Below, in pieces: positions 16,337-24,799 of a stretch of 64,000 nt of DNA; the first letter of the stretch is position 1, and the number at the start of each line of letters is the position of its first letter. The stretch covers positions 1 to 64,000 of the forward strand of contig CAKNHF010000006.1 of assembly GCA_930972465.1 (NCBI GenBank), in the 5' to 3' direction. A model generated the notes under the pieces. The model searched no databases. It worked only from the letters and a program-made list of their open reading frames with translations, and was not told where the DNA came from. The position numbers were made by a program, and so were the translations under genes. The DNA comes from an uncultured Lachnospiraceae bacterium (GTDB lineage: Bacteria; Bacillota; Clostridia; Lachnospirales; Lachnospiraceae).

Positions 16337-17110
16337 ATGAAAAAATATCAATCTATGATCTGTCTTGCTGCCGCCGTGTGCCTTTTAGGTATGGCGGCAT
16401 TTTCTGTTTATCACATCTATGATCATTACGCACAGCTGGACGAGCAGACGGAAGTATTTGACGAGATTGCAGAAGTGGTGGCACAGGCTCCCGATGAAGA
16501 ACCGGTTCCTGATGATGTTCCCGTCAGCGAGGGTGAAGATGTCCTGTCCAAATATAAGGAGCTGTATTTGCAGAATGAAGATATGGTGGGCTGGATTTCC
16601 ATTTCCGGCACATCCATTAACTACCCTGTTATGCAGACAAAGGATGAACCGAATTATTATCTTAAACACAATTTTGAGAAGCAGTACAGTGATTTAGGTA
16701 CTCCGTATATTCAGGAAAACTGTGACCTGCTTACCAGTGACAATCTCATTATTTACGGACACCACATCAGCGGCAACCGCATGTTTGGAGCTTTGGAGGA
16801 TTATAAATCCAAGAGCTTTTATGAGGAACACAAAACCTTTCAGTTTGATACCCTGACAGAACAGGCAGAGTATGAGATCGTTGCTGTATTCAAGACAGTC
16901 GCTTACAGTTCCAGCGGCTACCGCTATTATGATTTTGTAAATGCGGAAAATGAGGAAGAATTTAATGCCTATATCGAAACGTGTAAAGAGCTTGCCCTGT
17001 ATGATACGGGTGTTACGGCAGACTATGGCGACAGGCTGATTACCCTTTCTACCTGTGAATATTCGGCCACAAATGGAAGGCTTGTCGTGGTAGCAAAAAA
17101 GATGGCATGA
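16337..17110 (+). CDS. srtB: Class B sortase
   Basis: A 257-residue membrane-anchored transpeptidase with an N-terminal membrane segment (residues 7-28) and an acidic spacer. The catalytic core has the histidine in IIYGHHISGN, the cysteine in TLSTC and the arginine in TNGRLVV. Class B sortases in ICEs probably attach a surface component of the transfer machine. ATG 16337 has AAAGGAG at seven bases; the longer frame back to 16274 overlaps the DUF6075 gene and is rejected. No LPXTG-like substrate gene is seen in the window. Confidence 0.9.
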   Translation: MKKYQSMICLAAAVCLLGMAAFSVYHIYDHYAQLDEQTEVFDEIAEVVAQAPDEEPVPDDVPVSEGEDVLSKYKELYLQNEDMVGWISISGTSINYPVMQTKDEPNYYLKHNFEKQYSDLGTPYIQENCDLLTSDNLIIYGHHISGNRMFGALEDYKSKSFYEEHKTFQFDTLTEQAEYEIVAVFKTVAYSSSGYRYYDFVNAENEEEFNAYIETCKELALYDTGVTADYGDRLITLSTCEYSATNGRLVVVAKKMA

Positions 17111-17143
17111 GGAAAGGACAGCTTCTAAGAAAGGAGGGCTTCT

Positions 17144-18907
17144 ATGGCTGATATTAAAACCAGGGATGCAGTCAAAGGTACGATTAAGACCATAGATAAA
17201 GCCGCCGTTGCTTCAGAGCGTATGAAAGCTGCCTATGCAAAGACAAAGGAGAAAGCGGAAGAAGGGTATTATGCCAACGAAGGCTCTGCTACGGAATATG
17301 CTGCGGATAAGATCTCCCATGCTTCTGACCGGGTAAAAGATGAGGGTATCCACCAGTTCAATAAGCAAGGGCAAAAAGGCGTTAAGATCACCAAAGACAA
17401 TATCGTTAAGGCAAAGGACAAAATGGCTGATTTTAAGCAGAAGCGGGCTGCCAAAGCTGCTGAGCAGAGGTCAGCAAGGAATGTGTCTGGACAGAACGGC
17501 TTGCAGATCCATCGTGGAACTGCAGGCCGTTCTCCGGTTTCGGATGCTTCTGTCCAGACCATAAAAACAGCAACAGATACCAAAAGAACGATTAAGCAGT
17601 CGGCCAGAAGTGCAGGAAAAACCGTCAAGACAGCGGCAAAAGGCTCTGTAAAAACAACCGAAAGAAGCGTAAAAACAGCACAGGTGACTTCTAAAGCGGC
17701 CATAAAGACCACACAGCAGGTTGCCAAAACCGCACAGGCAGCGGCAAAGGCTTCTGCAAAAACCGCACAGAAAGCAGCGCAGGCGGCAAGAGCTTCCGCA
17801 AAGGCATCTGCAGCGGCGGCTAAAACAACCGTCAAGGCCACCATAGCGGCTGTCAAAGCGATCATTGCAGGTACAAAAGCATTGATAGCAGCGATTGTTG
17901 CAGGCGGCTGGATCGCAATAGTGATTATTCTGATCGTGGTATTGCTTGGTTGTGCGATCTCCCTGTTTGGCGGCGGCAGTGAAAGCACTTCCTATACTCC
18001 GGTCAGTGCCGAGGTAGAAGCCTATGAACCGCTGATCCAGAAATATGCAAAGCAGCATGGGATTCCTGAATATGTGGAACTTATCAAGGCGGTCATGATG
18101 CAGGAGTCTGGAGGACAGGGAAACGATCCCATGCAGGCGTCGGAATGTGGATATAACACACAGTACCCGAATACCCCCAATGGCATTACAGACCCGGAAT
18201 ATTCCATCAATGTCGGTATCCAGAATTTAGCTGCCTGTCTGAATGCCGCACAAGTGGAAAACCCCATTGACATGGATCGGATCAAACTGGCCTTGCAGGG
18301 ATATAACTTCGGAAATGGCTATATTTCATGGGCGCAGACCAATTACGGCGGCTACACTTATGCCAATGCGGTTGAGTTTTCCACGATACAGGCAGAACGA
18401 CTGGGATGGGACAGTTATGGCGATACCCAGTATGTTTCTCAGGTACTGCGCTATTATCCCTTTGGACGAGCATTTACCAGTGGCGGTAATCAGGCAATCG
18501 TAGAAGTTGCCCTGACGCAGCTTGGCAATGAGGGCGGACAGCCCTACTGGTCATGGTATGGTTTCAGCAGCCGGGAAGAATGGTGCGCCTGCTTTGTTTC
18601 GTGGTGTGCGGAGCAATGTGGCTATATCGAGGGCGGTTTTATCCCGAAGTTTGCAGGATGCGTCAGCGGTGCAAACTGGTTCAAGGAACGGAACCAATGG
18701 CAGGACAGAAACTATGAGCCTGCTGCGGGGGACATTATTTTCTTCGATTGGGAAGGCGATGGTTCAACCGACCATGTAGGTATTGTAGAGAAATGCGAAA
18801 ACGGAGTTGTCTACACCGTAGAAGGAAATTCCGGTGATGCGGTAAAACAAAGACAATATACAGTTGGAAGCAGCTCCATCTATGGATATGGTGTTCCAGC
18901 CTACTAA
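17144..18907 (+). CDS. Membrane-anchored lysozyme-like/C40 peptidase of conjugation (CD1108 type)
   Basis: A 587-residue protein. Residues 1-235 are Lys/Ala-rich and repetitive (many KTAxxxAK units), probably helical and cytoplasmic. A membrane segment follows at about 243-273. A lysozyme-like transglycosylase domain comes next, with the catalytic glutamate in MMQESGG, then a C40/CHAP-type domain with the cysteine in EWCACFVSWC and the histidine in DHVGIVEK. It opens peptidoglycan for the transfer channel. AAAGGAGG supports the start. In related elements DUF4366, DUF4315 and topoisomerase genes follow; here the operon ends. Confidence 0.9.
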   Translation: MADIKTRDAVKGTIKTIDKAAVASERMKAAYAKTKEKAEEGYYANEGSATEYAADKISHASDRVKDEGIHQFNKQGQKGVKITKDNIVKAKDKMADFKQKRAAKAAEQRSARNVSGQNGLQIHRGTAGRSPVSDASVQTIKTATDTKRTIKQSARSAGKTVKTAAKGSVKTTERSVKTAQVTSKAAIKTTQQVAKTAQAAAKASAKTAQKAAQAARASAKASAAAAKTTVKATIAAVKAIIAGTKALIAAIVAGGWIAIVIILIVVLLGCAISLFGGGSESTSYTPVSAEVEAYEPLIQKYAKQHGIPEYVELIKAVMMQESGGQGNDPMQASECGYNTQYPNTPNGITDPEYSINVGIQNLAACLNAAQVENPIDMDRIKLALQGYNFGNGYISWAQTNYGGYTYANAVEFSTIQAERLGWDSYGDTQYVSQVLRYYPFGRAFTSGGNQAIVEVALTQLGNEGGQPYWSWYGFSSREEWCACFVSWCAEQCGYIEGGFIPKFAGCVSGANWFKERNQWQDRNYEPAAGDIIFFDWEGDGSTDHVGIVEKCENGVVYTVEGNSGDAVKQRQYTVGSSSIYGYGVPAY

Positions 18908-18924
18908 AAATCAGCAAAAGAAAA

Positions 18925-18955
18925 CCAGAGGATTTTTTATTCCTCTGGCTCTTTT
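18925..18955. terminator. Bidirectional terminator between transfer operon and XRE regulator
   Basis: Stem CCAGAGGA/TCCTCTGG with an eight-base T-rich loop, followed by CTCTTTTG. It overlaps the stop end of the convergent regulator gene. Confidence 0.65.
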
Positions 18956-19296
18956 GCCATACATAGCCCGTTCACAGTTGCTTCTATGACGGACAACTCT
19001 CTATCGTTGAGTTTGTCGAGCTGTGCGTCTAAACGTCTGCGGACGGAACTTTTCTTTACTTCTTTTTCAGGAAATATGTATTCATCAACAGACACATCGA
19101 ACATGGTAATCAGCTGAATAAACAGCTCAATACTTGGATGTTGTCCTTCGTTCTCAATGGACTGAATGTGTCGTGGAGCATACCCAATGATCCCGGCAAG
19201 CTGCTCCCTTGTCATTCCTCTGGCTTCACGGGCTTTTTTGATCGCCTGTCCAATGGGCATAAAATCAAAGTCAAAATCGTTGTTTCTTTCGTCCAT
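18937..19296 (-). CDS. XRE-family transcriptional regulator
   Basis: A 119-residue protein with an N-terminal helix-turn-helix (IGQAIKKAREARGMTREQLAGIIGYAPRHIQSIENEGQHPS, residues about 15-55) and a helical C-terminal tail. The HTH matches cro/cI-type regulators of ICEs. The ATG at 19296 is preceded by GGTGGTGAG. It is transcribed against the transfer operon and faces the cargo zone, so it could control either. Its base composition is between that of backbone and cargo. Confidence 0.85.
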   Translation of the reverse strand: MDERNNDFDFDFMPIGQAIKKAREARGMTREQLAGIIGYAPRHIQSIENEGQHPSIELFIQLITMFDVSVDEYIFPEKEVKKSSVRRRLDAQLDKLNDRELSVIEATVNGLCMAKEPEE

Positions 19297-19510
19297 AAGC
19301 TCACCACCTTGTAGCAAAATAATGTTACTTTTCTATTGTACAGAGATAAGAGTTCTTATGAAACGATGTGAAATTTCTTGTAATGAGAGATTTTATATCT
19401 TATACATAGAAGTGTAAATTCATATTCTCTATTTGATACAGAAAACCTTCCAGCAGCTTCAAAATAAAATGTTGCTACACTTTATAATGCCTATTTGATA
19501 CTGTGTTAGG

Positions 19511-19559
19511 TTGACAAAACTTCTATCATAATATTATAATTGAGTTGACAAAATCAACA
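19511..19559 (+). promoter_or_regulatory. Promoter with palindromic operator for the GNAT/MarR pair
   Basis: TTGACA 19511-19516, 18 bases, TATAAT 19535-19540. Just downstream, GTTGA-CAAAA-TCAAC at 19544-19558 is an inverted repeat over the start region. It repeats the TTGACAAAA word of the -35. It is a candidate site for the MarR-type product encoded downstream. Confidence 0.6.
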
Positions 19560-19592
19560 CTTATTGCGGTGTGAAATATTATGGAGGGAAGT

Positions 19593-20087
19593 ATGGCAAT
19601 AGAATTAGTGGCCGGTTATGATTTTCCAAAAGAAGTTGGAGTGCTTTTTACAGAATATACAACAATGCTTACAAACAGCGATCCTGCTTTCAAAAAATAT
19701 CTCGACATACAAAACTATGATGACGAATTAGGTAATTTAAGCCATAAATACGGTTTACCAGATGGGCGGTTATACTTGGCTTATTATAATCACGATTTGG
19801 CTGGATGCATCGCCTTAAAAAAGATTGACAATGTTAAATGTGAAATGAAACGATTATATGTGCGCCCAGCATATCGTAAATTGCATATAGGAAGTGCCCT
19901 TGTTCATCAAATTATAAGCGACGCCAAATCAATCGGTTATAAATATATGTTTTTAGACACACTCCCATTTTTACAGGAAGCAATAAATATGTATAAAAAA
20001 GTAGGGTTCAAAGAAACTTCAAGCTATAATAATAGCCCTATGGAAACATCAATCTTTATGAGTTTAGATTTAAGTGAAAGGATATAA
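19593..20087 (+). CDS. GNAT-family N-acetyltransferase
   Basis: A 164-residue acetyltransferase. The acetyl-CoA loop is seen as RLYVRPAYRKLHIGSALVHQIISDA (residues about 86-110), followed by AINMYKKVGFKE near 133. Substrate unknown. ATG 19593 sits five bases after GGAGGG; the ATG at 19581 has no ribosome site. It overlaps or abuts a MarR-like gene. GNAT-MarR pairs commonly act on small toxic molecules, but no substrate can be read from sequence. The gene is AT-rich cargo. Confidence 0.8.
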   Translation: MAIELVAGYDFPKEVGVLFTEYTTMLTNSDPAFKKYLDIQNYDDELGNLSHKYGLPDGRLYLAYYNHDLAGCIALKKIDNVKCEMKRLYVRPAYRKLHIGSALVHQIISDAKSIGYKYMFLDTLPFLQEAINMYKKVGFKETSSYNNSPMETSIFMSLDLSERI

Positions 20088-20112
20088 TGCAGAGATTGGG
20101 GAGGGACGCATT

Positions 20113-20556
20113 TTGGATCATGAACTTGTAAAAAAAATACGAGAATTTAACCGATACTATACTGTATGGTTGAATGTGTTCACTAAGGGGTATTTAGGAA
20201 CTGATTTTTCGTGGCCAGAGTCACGAACCTTGTTTGAAATATGGCTTTTTCCAGGAATTAACGCTACGGAACTATGCGAACATCTTAATATGGACAAAAG
20301 TTACATCAGCAGAATTATTGCAAAATTGGAAAAAAACGGATTTATAACAAGAGAACTTGTTTTAGGAAGCAAAGGGATTAAAAAGCTATGGTTAACTGAT
20401 ATTGGAGTAGAAAAAGCAAGACAAATAGATACCAATGGTGATAATCAAATAATTGATAAGCTCAAAACCATGGATGTCGAAAAATGTCAAAAGCTTTGTG
20501 AGGCAATGCTATTTATCGAAAACACCTTGCGGGAGCATGAAAAATGTAAAAATTGA
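20113..20556 (+). CDS. MarR-family transcriptional regulator
   Basis: A 147-residue winged-helix protein starting MDHELVKKIREFNRYYTVWL. The HTH is INATELCEHLNMDKSYISRIIAKLEKNGFI (about 54-83) and the wing follows as RELVLGSKGIKKLWLT. TTG 20113 has GGGGAGGG upstream; an in-frame GTG at 20074 overlaps the GNAT gene and has no good site. It likely regulates itself and the GNAT gene through the operator upstream of 19593. Confidence 0.8.
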   Translation: MDHELVKKIREFNRYYTVWLNVFTKGYLGTDFSWPESRTLFEIWLFPGINATELCEHLNMDKSYISRIIAKLEKNGFITRELVLGSKGIKKLWLTDIGVEKARQIDTNGDNQIIDKLKTMDVEKCQKLCEAMLFIENTLREHEKCKN

Positions 20557-20696
20557 ATTATGCAGAAAGTACGATGGACTATGTCATCCCATCGACCATG
20601 CAGGGGAAAATCTTGATTTCTAAGGGATTTTGTACCCTAAATGTGTAGGCAGGAGAGAATTGCGTTATTATTATGTTCGCTCCTAAAAGCAATATC

Positions 20697-20725
20697 TTGA
20701 CAGGTTGCTTTCAAACAGCTAAAAT
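20697..20725 (+). promoter_or_regulatory. Promoter of the TetR-ilvBN unit
   Basis: TTGACA 20697-20702 and TAAAAT 20720-20725 with a 17-base spacer, 35 bases before the TetR-like start codon. The preceding 140 bases (20557-20696) hold no recognisable gene. Confidence 0.6.
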
Positions 20726-20759
20726 GAAAGTGACTACTTGCATAAATGGAGAGATAGAA

Positions 20760-21341
20760 ATGGATGATACCAGCCAAAAAATAATTGATGCTGCTATGTC
20801 CCTTGTAAGAGATAAAGGGTATGTAGCAACGACAACTAAAGATATTGCCAAATTAGCCGGTGTGAATGAATGCACTCTTTTTCGTAAGTTTCAGTCAAAA
20901 AAAGATATTGTGTTAAGTGGAATTGAACAGGAAAAATGGCGGGGAAATATAACAACGGATGTCTTCAAAAATCTTAAATGGGAACTAGCTCCTGATTTAG
21001 AGATGTTTATGATAGAGTACATGAAAAGAATTACACCTGATTTTGTTAAATTATCTATTGGACTTAGAGCGCCACAGCTTTATGAAGATTCAGCACCGCT
21101 CATTATGAAAGTTCCGAAAGATTTTCTATCTGCTTTGGTAGAGTATTTTAATGGAATGGAGCAACGAGGGAAACTTCCACATTTGAATTATGAGTGCTTA
21201 GCTATGGCATTCTTTTCAAGCACATTTGGTTATACGTTTTTAACCGCTTCTTTTGACAATGAACTATTACCTATCACACAGGAGCAGTTTATCAATCAAA
21301 CGGTTAAGACATTCATTGACGGAATCATGCATCAAAAATAA
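20760..21341 (+). CDS. TetR-family transcriptional regulator ahead of ilvBN
   Basis: A 193-residue protein with an N-terminal TetR HTH (IIDAAMSLVRDKGYVATTTKDIAKLAGVNECTLFRKFQSKKDIV, residues about 7-50) and a variable helical ligand domain. ATG 20760 follows GGAGAG. The frame runs on upstream to 20673, across the predicted promoter, so that start is rejected. Position suggests control of the acetolactate synthase genes 85 bases downstream. The ligand is unknown. Confidence 0.8.
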   Translation: MDDTSQKIIDAAMSLVRDKGYVATTTKDIAKLAGVNECTLFRKFQSKKDIVLSGIEQEKWRGNITTDVFKNLKWELAPDLEMFMIEYMKRITPDFVKLSIGLRAPQLYEDSAPLIMKVPKDFLSALVEYFNGMEQRGKLPHLNYECLAMAFFSSTFGYTFLTASFDNELLPITQEQFINQTVKTFIDGIMHQK

Positions 21342-21344
21342 AGA

Positions 21345-21372
21345 ATACGGCACCATTTCATTGGTGCCGTAT
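21345..21372. terminator. Hairpin between TetR gene and ilvB
   Basis: Perfect 11-bp stem ATACGGCACCA/TGGTGCCGTAT. It is followed by AAAAAA on the + strand, not by T, so it may act as an attenuator or RNA stabiliser more than as a classical terminator for the + strand. Confidence 0.5.
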
Positions 21373-21425
21373 AAAAAACAATTATATGCAAGCAAGTACA
21401 CGCATTCATCAAGGAGGCCCAACTA

Positions 21426-23168
21426 ATGCAAATTACAGGAGCAGAATTATTTGTAAAAGCATTGCTGGCTGAACAGGTTGACACTATATTTGCCTATCCT
21501 GGCGGTCAAGCAATCGATTTGTTTAATGCCCTCTATGGCGTAGAAGAAATTAAAGTTGTTCTCCCACGTCACGAACAGGGACTTGTCCATGCTGCCGACG
21601 GTTATGCACGTTCTACTGGTAAAGTGGGAGTTTGCCTTGTTACAAGCGGCCCCGGTGCAACCAATCTTGTAACAGGAATTGCAACCGCAAATTATGACAG
21701 CGTACCCCTTGTGTGTTTTACCGGGCAGGTTCCCACACATTTGATTGGAAACGATGCTTTCCAAGAAGTTGACATAGTGGGGATTACAAGGAGTATCTGT
21801 AAATATGCAATTACAGTTCGTAAAAGAGAAGATTTGGCGTCAATCATTAAAAAGGCTTTTTTTATTGCCCGTTCAGGTAAGCCGGGAGTTGTTGTTGTTG
21901 ATCTGCCAAAGGATATTCAGCAGGCATTAGGAAGTGACTGTTATCCAGATCAAGTAGAGGTTCGAGGATATAAGCCCAATGTCAATGTGCATATAGGACA
22001 GATAAAAAAGGCTCTCGCTCTCTTAAAAACTGCAAGGCAGCCTGTGTTTCTCATTGGCGGGGGCGTAAATATTGCTCACGCTCAACAAGAAATGACACAG
22101 CTTGCAGAAAAAACCGGCATCCCGGTGATTACTACCATTATGGGGAAAGGTGCCCTGCCAACGAATCATCCTTTATATGTTGGAAATTTGGGAATACACG
22201 GGAGTTACGCAGCGAATACGGCAATTAGTGAGTGCGATGTGCTATTCTCGATAGGTGTACGATTTAATGACCGTATTACTGGTAAGGTTACTGAATTTGC
22301 AAAAAAAGCTGCCATCATCCATGTAGATATTGATCCGGCTTCTATTTCAAGAAATATTGTTGTAGATATACCTATTGTTGCGGACGCTAAAAATACGATT
22401 GTTGCATTGCTGGAAAAAACCCCGAATTATGATTTTGCGGATTGGAAAAAGCAAATTGATAATTGGAAAACAAAATATCCGCTTGGGAATATTTATGGGG
22501 CCAAATCAAAAGTTACGCCATTTTCTATCGTTCGGGAAATAAATCGTGTATTTGAAGATGCAGTTATTACTACTGATGTAGGTCAAAATCAGTTATGGAC
22601 GACGCAATTCCTTGAACTGACAGAGAAAAAGCAGATGCTAACTTCCGGTGGGCTTGGCACAATGGGATATGGTTTGCCAGCTGCCATTGGTGCAAAAATA
22701 GGAAACCCGGATAGAGATGTGATAGCCATTTGTGGTGATGGCGGCATTCAGATGAACATTCAGGAGATGGCTACGGCGATTGTATATGAATTGCCGATTA
22801 TCATTTGTATCTTAAACAATGGATATTTAGGGAATGTACGTCAATGGCAAGAGATGTTTTACAAAAAACGATATTCCTGTACTTGTTTAAGGTATAGAAA
22901 GAGTTGTGCCACTTTCTGCAATACGCCATCCGCATCTTGCCCGGAATACATTCCAGATTTTGTTCGGTTGGCAGAGAGTTATGGTGCAAAAGCTTTTCGA
23001 GTTCAAAGACCAGAGGACATAAAAACGACATTGGAAAAAGCCAAAGGTACGAAAAAAGTTCCTACAGTGATTGAATTTATTATTGACCCGGAAGAAAATG
23101 TACTTCCTATTGTCCCACCAGGTAATTCATTGAGCGATATGATTATGGGAGGTGCAGGAAATGATTAA
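21426..23168 (+). CDS. ilvB: Acetolactate synthase, large subunit
   Basis: A 580-residue ThDP-dependent enzyme joining two pyruvates to acetolactate, or pyruvate and 2-oxobutyrate to acetohydroxybutyrate, for branched-chain amino acids. The N-terminal PYR domain has the catalytic glutamate region LPRHEQGLVHAADGYAR. The ThDP-Mg motif is CGDGGIQMNIQEMATA...LNNGYLGN near 436-470. A cysteine-containing insertion follows (CTCLRYRKSCATFCN). Length is normal and the frame is intact. AAGGAGG supports the start. It is AT-rich ICE cargo, so probably a second, acquired copy regulated by the TetR upstream. Confidence 0.93.
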   Translation: MQITGAELFVKALLAEQVDTIFAYPGGQAIDLFNALYGVEEIKVVLPRHEQGLVHAADGYARSTGKVGVCLVTSGPGATNLVTGIATANYDSVPLVCFTGQVPTHLIGNDAFQEVDIVGITRSICKYAITVRKREDLASIIKKAFFIARSGKPGVVVVDLPKDIQQALGSDCYPDQVEVRGYKPNVNVHIGQIKKALALLKTARQPVFLIGGGVNIAHAQQEMTQLAEKTGIPVITTIMGKGALPTNHPLYVGNLGIHGSYAANTAISECDVLFSIGVRFNDRITGKVTEFAKKAAIIHVDIDPASISRNIVVDIPIVADAKNTIVALLEKTPNYDFADWKKQIDNWKTKYPLGNIYGAKSKVTPFSIVREINRVFEDAVITTDVGQNQLWTTQFLELTEKKQMLTSGGLGTMGYGLPAAIGAKIGNPDRDVIAICGDGGIQMNIQEMATAIVYELPIIICILNNGYLGNVRQWQEMFYKKRYSCTCLRYRKSCATFCNTPSASCPEYIPDFVRLAESYGAKAFRVQRPEDIKTTLEKAKGTKKVPTVIEFIIDPEENVLPIVPPGNSLSDMIMGGAGND

Positions 23169-23664
23169 AAAGAGATGGATCAGTTTATTGGTAGAAAATG
23201 AAATTGGTGTACTTTCCCGCATTTCAGGATTGTTTTCTGGAAAATCATATAATCTAAATAGCTTAACTGTTGGTACTACGGAGGATACAACCATTTCGCG
23301 CATGACAATTAGTTTGACAAGCGACGATCAAACATTTGAGCAAATTAAAAAGCAACTGAACCGTAGCGTAGAAGTTATTAAGGTTATTGATTTTACTGAT
23401 ACGGCAATTCATATGAAAGAGCTGATGTTCGTTAGGGTTAATAATTGTTCAAACGAAGATATGGCTACGTTGACATATATGCGAGATGTTTTTAGCGCCA
23501 AGATGATTGATTATGATACCACAGCAGTTTTGTTTGAATGTGTTCAGACGGAAGATCGGAATAATGACTTTATTAGGTTAATGCAAAGCACTTTCCCCAA
23601 TCGTATAGAAATCGTTCGTGGCGGTAGTGTGGCAATCGAGGCCATAAGTATATCAAATAGATAA
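23161..23664 (+). CDS. ilvN: Acetolactate synthase, small regulatory subunit
   Basis: A 167-residue protein with an N-terminal ACT domain (WISLLVENEIGVLSRISGLFSGKSYNLNSL) and the usual C-terminal regulatory domain (RIEIVRGGSVAIEAISI). It activates IlvB and confers valine feedback. ATG 23161 is ten bases after GGGAGGTG and overlaps the ilvB stop by eight bases, a standard coupling for this pair. Confidence 0.92.
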   Translation: MIKKRWISLLVENEIGVLSRISGLFSGKSYNLNSLTVGTTEDTTISRMTISLTSDDQTFEQIKKQLNRSVEVIKVIDFTDTAIHMKELMFVRVNNCSNEDMATLTYMRDVFSAKMIDYDTTAVLFECVQTEDRNNDFIRLMQSTFPNRIEIVRGGSVAIEAISISNR

Positions 23665-23714
23665 TATAACGTGTAAATACTTAACTGCCATCCTTCTATG
23701 AATGTGATGATTAA

Positions 23715-23849
23715 ATTTTGCTCTACTTAGGGCAGCTCTACATCAATGATGAACGCTTTTCCAATTATATAAATGGGTTTAGTAACGGAAATTTGGCGTC
23801 TTTCTTCAGCGAAGCAATCAATATTTTTTGCGCAAAGAACAAAGAGTAA
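23715..23849 (+). pseudogene. Remnant of a MerR/TipAS-type regulator (C-terminal end only)
   Basis: An open stretch without a start codon encodes LLYLGQLYINDERFSNYING... ending NIFCAKNKE and a stop. This looks like the C-terminus of TipAS effector domains of MerR-type regulators (compare the family pattern LGEMYVADERFxxNIDKYGEG). No N-terminal part is present. It probably marks an older cargo gene deleted when ilvBN was acquired. The match is from memory of the family. Confidence 0.5.
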
Positions 23850-23866
23850 AGGAAACGGGGGATGAT

Positions 23867-24052
23867 ATGAATGCAGAATGGATATTGTGTCCTCTTTGTG
23901 GAGGTAAAACCCGTGATAAAATAAGAGAGGACACAGTTTTGGTTAATTATCCACTCTACTGCCCGAAATGTAAACATGAATGTTTAATCAAAGCAGAACA
24001 TTTACGCACTACTGTCATCAAAGAGCCAGCCGCAAAGACGCAGAGCCGATGA
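23867..24052 (+). CDS. Cysteine-rich KTR protein, copy 1
   Basis: A 61-residue protein, MNAEWILCPLCGGKTRDKI..., with two CxxC pairs (CPLC and CPKC) suggesting a zinc ribbon, the KTR triplet that names the family, and a conserved end VIKEPAAKTQSR. Such genes often end resistance or cargo units in Firmicute ICEs. Function unknown. The final 12 bases form the left arm of the terminator. Copies 2 (25582) and 3 (remnant, 26694) share the same tail. Confidence 0.8.
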   Translation: MNAEWILCPLCGGKTRDKIREDTVLVNYPLYCPKCKHECLIKAEHLRTTVIKEPAAKTQSR

Positions 24053-24087
24053 ACTTGTGAGCAATCACAGTCATCGGCTCTGTTTTG
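24041..24087 (+). terminator. KTR-linked terminator, copy 1
   Basis: Perfect 12-bp stem CAGAGCCGATGA/TCATCGGCTCTG followed by TTTTG. The left arm contains the KTR stop codon. Confidence 0.8.
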
Positions 24088-24141
24088 TATTATTACTACT
24101 TTGAATAATCCCAACTCTCCATATCGGATTTGCATAATTGC

Positions 24142-24193
24142 TTGACAAAGCGACACGAGTGTCGTATAATTTTATTAGCGACACATATGTCGC
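24142..24193 (+). promoter_or_regulatory. Consensus promoter with two TetR-type operators
   Basis: TTGACA 24142-24147, exactly 17 bases, TATAAT 24165-24170. The spacer contains the inverted repeat CGACAC-GA-GTGTCG (24151-24164) and a second, GCGACA-CATA-TGTCGC (24178-24193), lies at the start site. The product of the TetR gene at 24211 is the obvious ligand, giving tight autorepression. Confidence 0.8.
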
Positions 24194-24210
24194 AAAACGG
24201 AGATGAAGAT

Positions 24211-24789
24211 ATGGGAAAAAAAGGAGAAGATACGAAAAAGTTTATACGGGAAAAAGCTGCTTGTCTTTTTGCTCAAAAAGGGTACAAAAATGTAACAATG
24301 AAAGATATATGTGCTATTACAGGTCTAAGCAGAGGGGGATTATATAGGCATTATGATAGTACACAGCAGATTTTTTCTGAAATCGTGGATATGCTTATGA
24401 ACGCACAGGATAACGAATTGTCGGAGAAAATGGCTGCAGGACTTCCTGCCCGACAAATACTTGAGGAAATCTTAGAACGCTATCGCATGGAAATGTTGGA
24501 TAGCAGCGCATCATTAAGCGTAGCGATTTATGAGTTCTTTAGCGAGAACTTTTCAGACGGACAAGATAATTTGCTTTTGAGGCAATACCAATATTCTGTG
24601 GATATGTGGAGTGAATTTTTAGCCTATGGAATAAAACGAGGTGAATTTAAGCAAGTAGAGTGTAAAGAGATAATTGATATTATTATCTTTTCGTATCAGG
24701 GAGTGCGTATGTACAGCACGATTATTCCATTGGATGAAGAAATACCATTGAGGATTATCAATCATATTAAGAAAACATTATTGGTTTAG
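24211..24789 (+). CDS. TetR-family transcriptional regulator ahead of the nucleoside phosphorylase
   Basis: A 192-residue TetR protein. The HTH is EKAACLFAQKGYKNVTMKDICAITGLSRGGLYRHYDSTQQIF (about 13-54), with a helical ligand-binding remainder. ATG 24211 follows CGGAGATG at about nine bases and lies downstream of the double operator; the longer frame from 24130 would begin upstream of the promoter. It forms a two-gene unit with the phosphorylase ten bases downstream, which it probably represses until a ligand appears. Confidence 0.88.
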   Translation: MGKKGEDTKKFIREKAACLFAQKGYKNVTMKDICAITGLSRGGLYRHYDSTQQIFSEIVDMLMNAQDNELSEKMAAGLPARQILEEILERYRMEMLDSSASLSVAIYEFFSENFSDGQDNLLLRQYQYSVDMWSEFLAYGIKRGEFKQVECKEIIDIIIFSYQGVRMYSTIIPLDEEIPLRIINHIKKTLLV

Positions 24790-24799
24790 GAGGTGCATT

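Noticed and set aside
17500-17880. KTA/AAK-rich repeats as a possible DNA repeat or CRISPR-like array
   Set aside because: The repetition is at protein level (Lys-Thr-Ala helices) with irregular spacing and varied codons; no direct repeats with spacers.
23665-23866. Complete regulator gene between ilvN and KTR copy 1
   Set aside because: Only the C-terminal end of a TipAS-like frame is present, with a stop just before it and no start codon.
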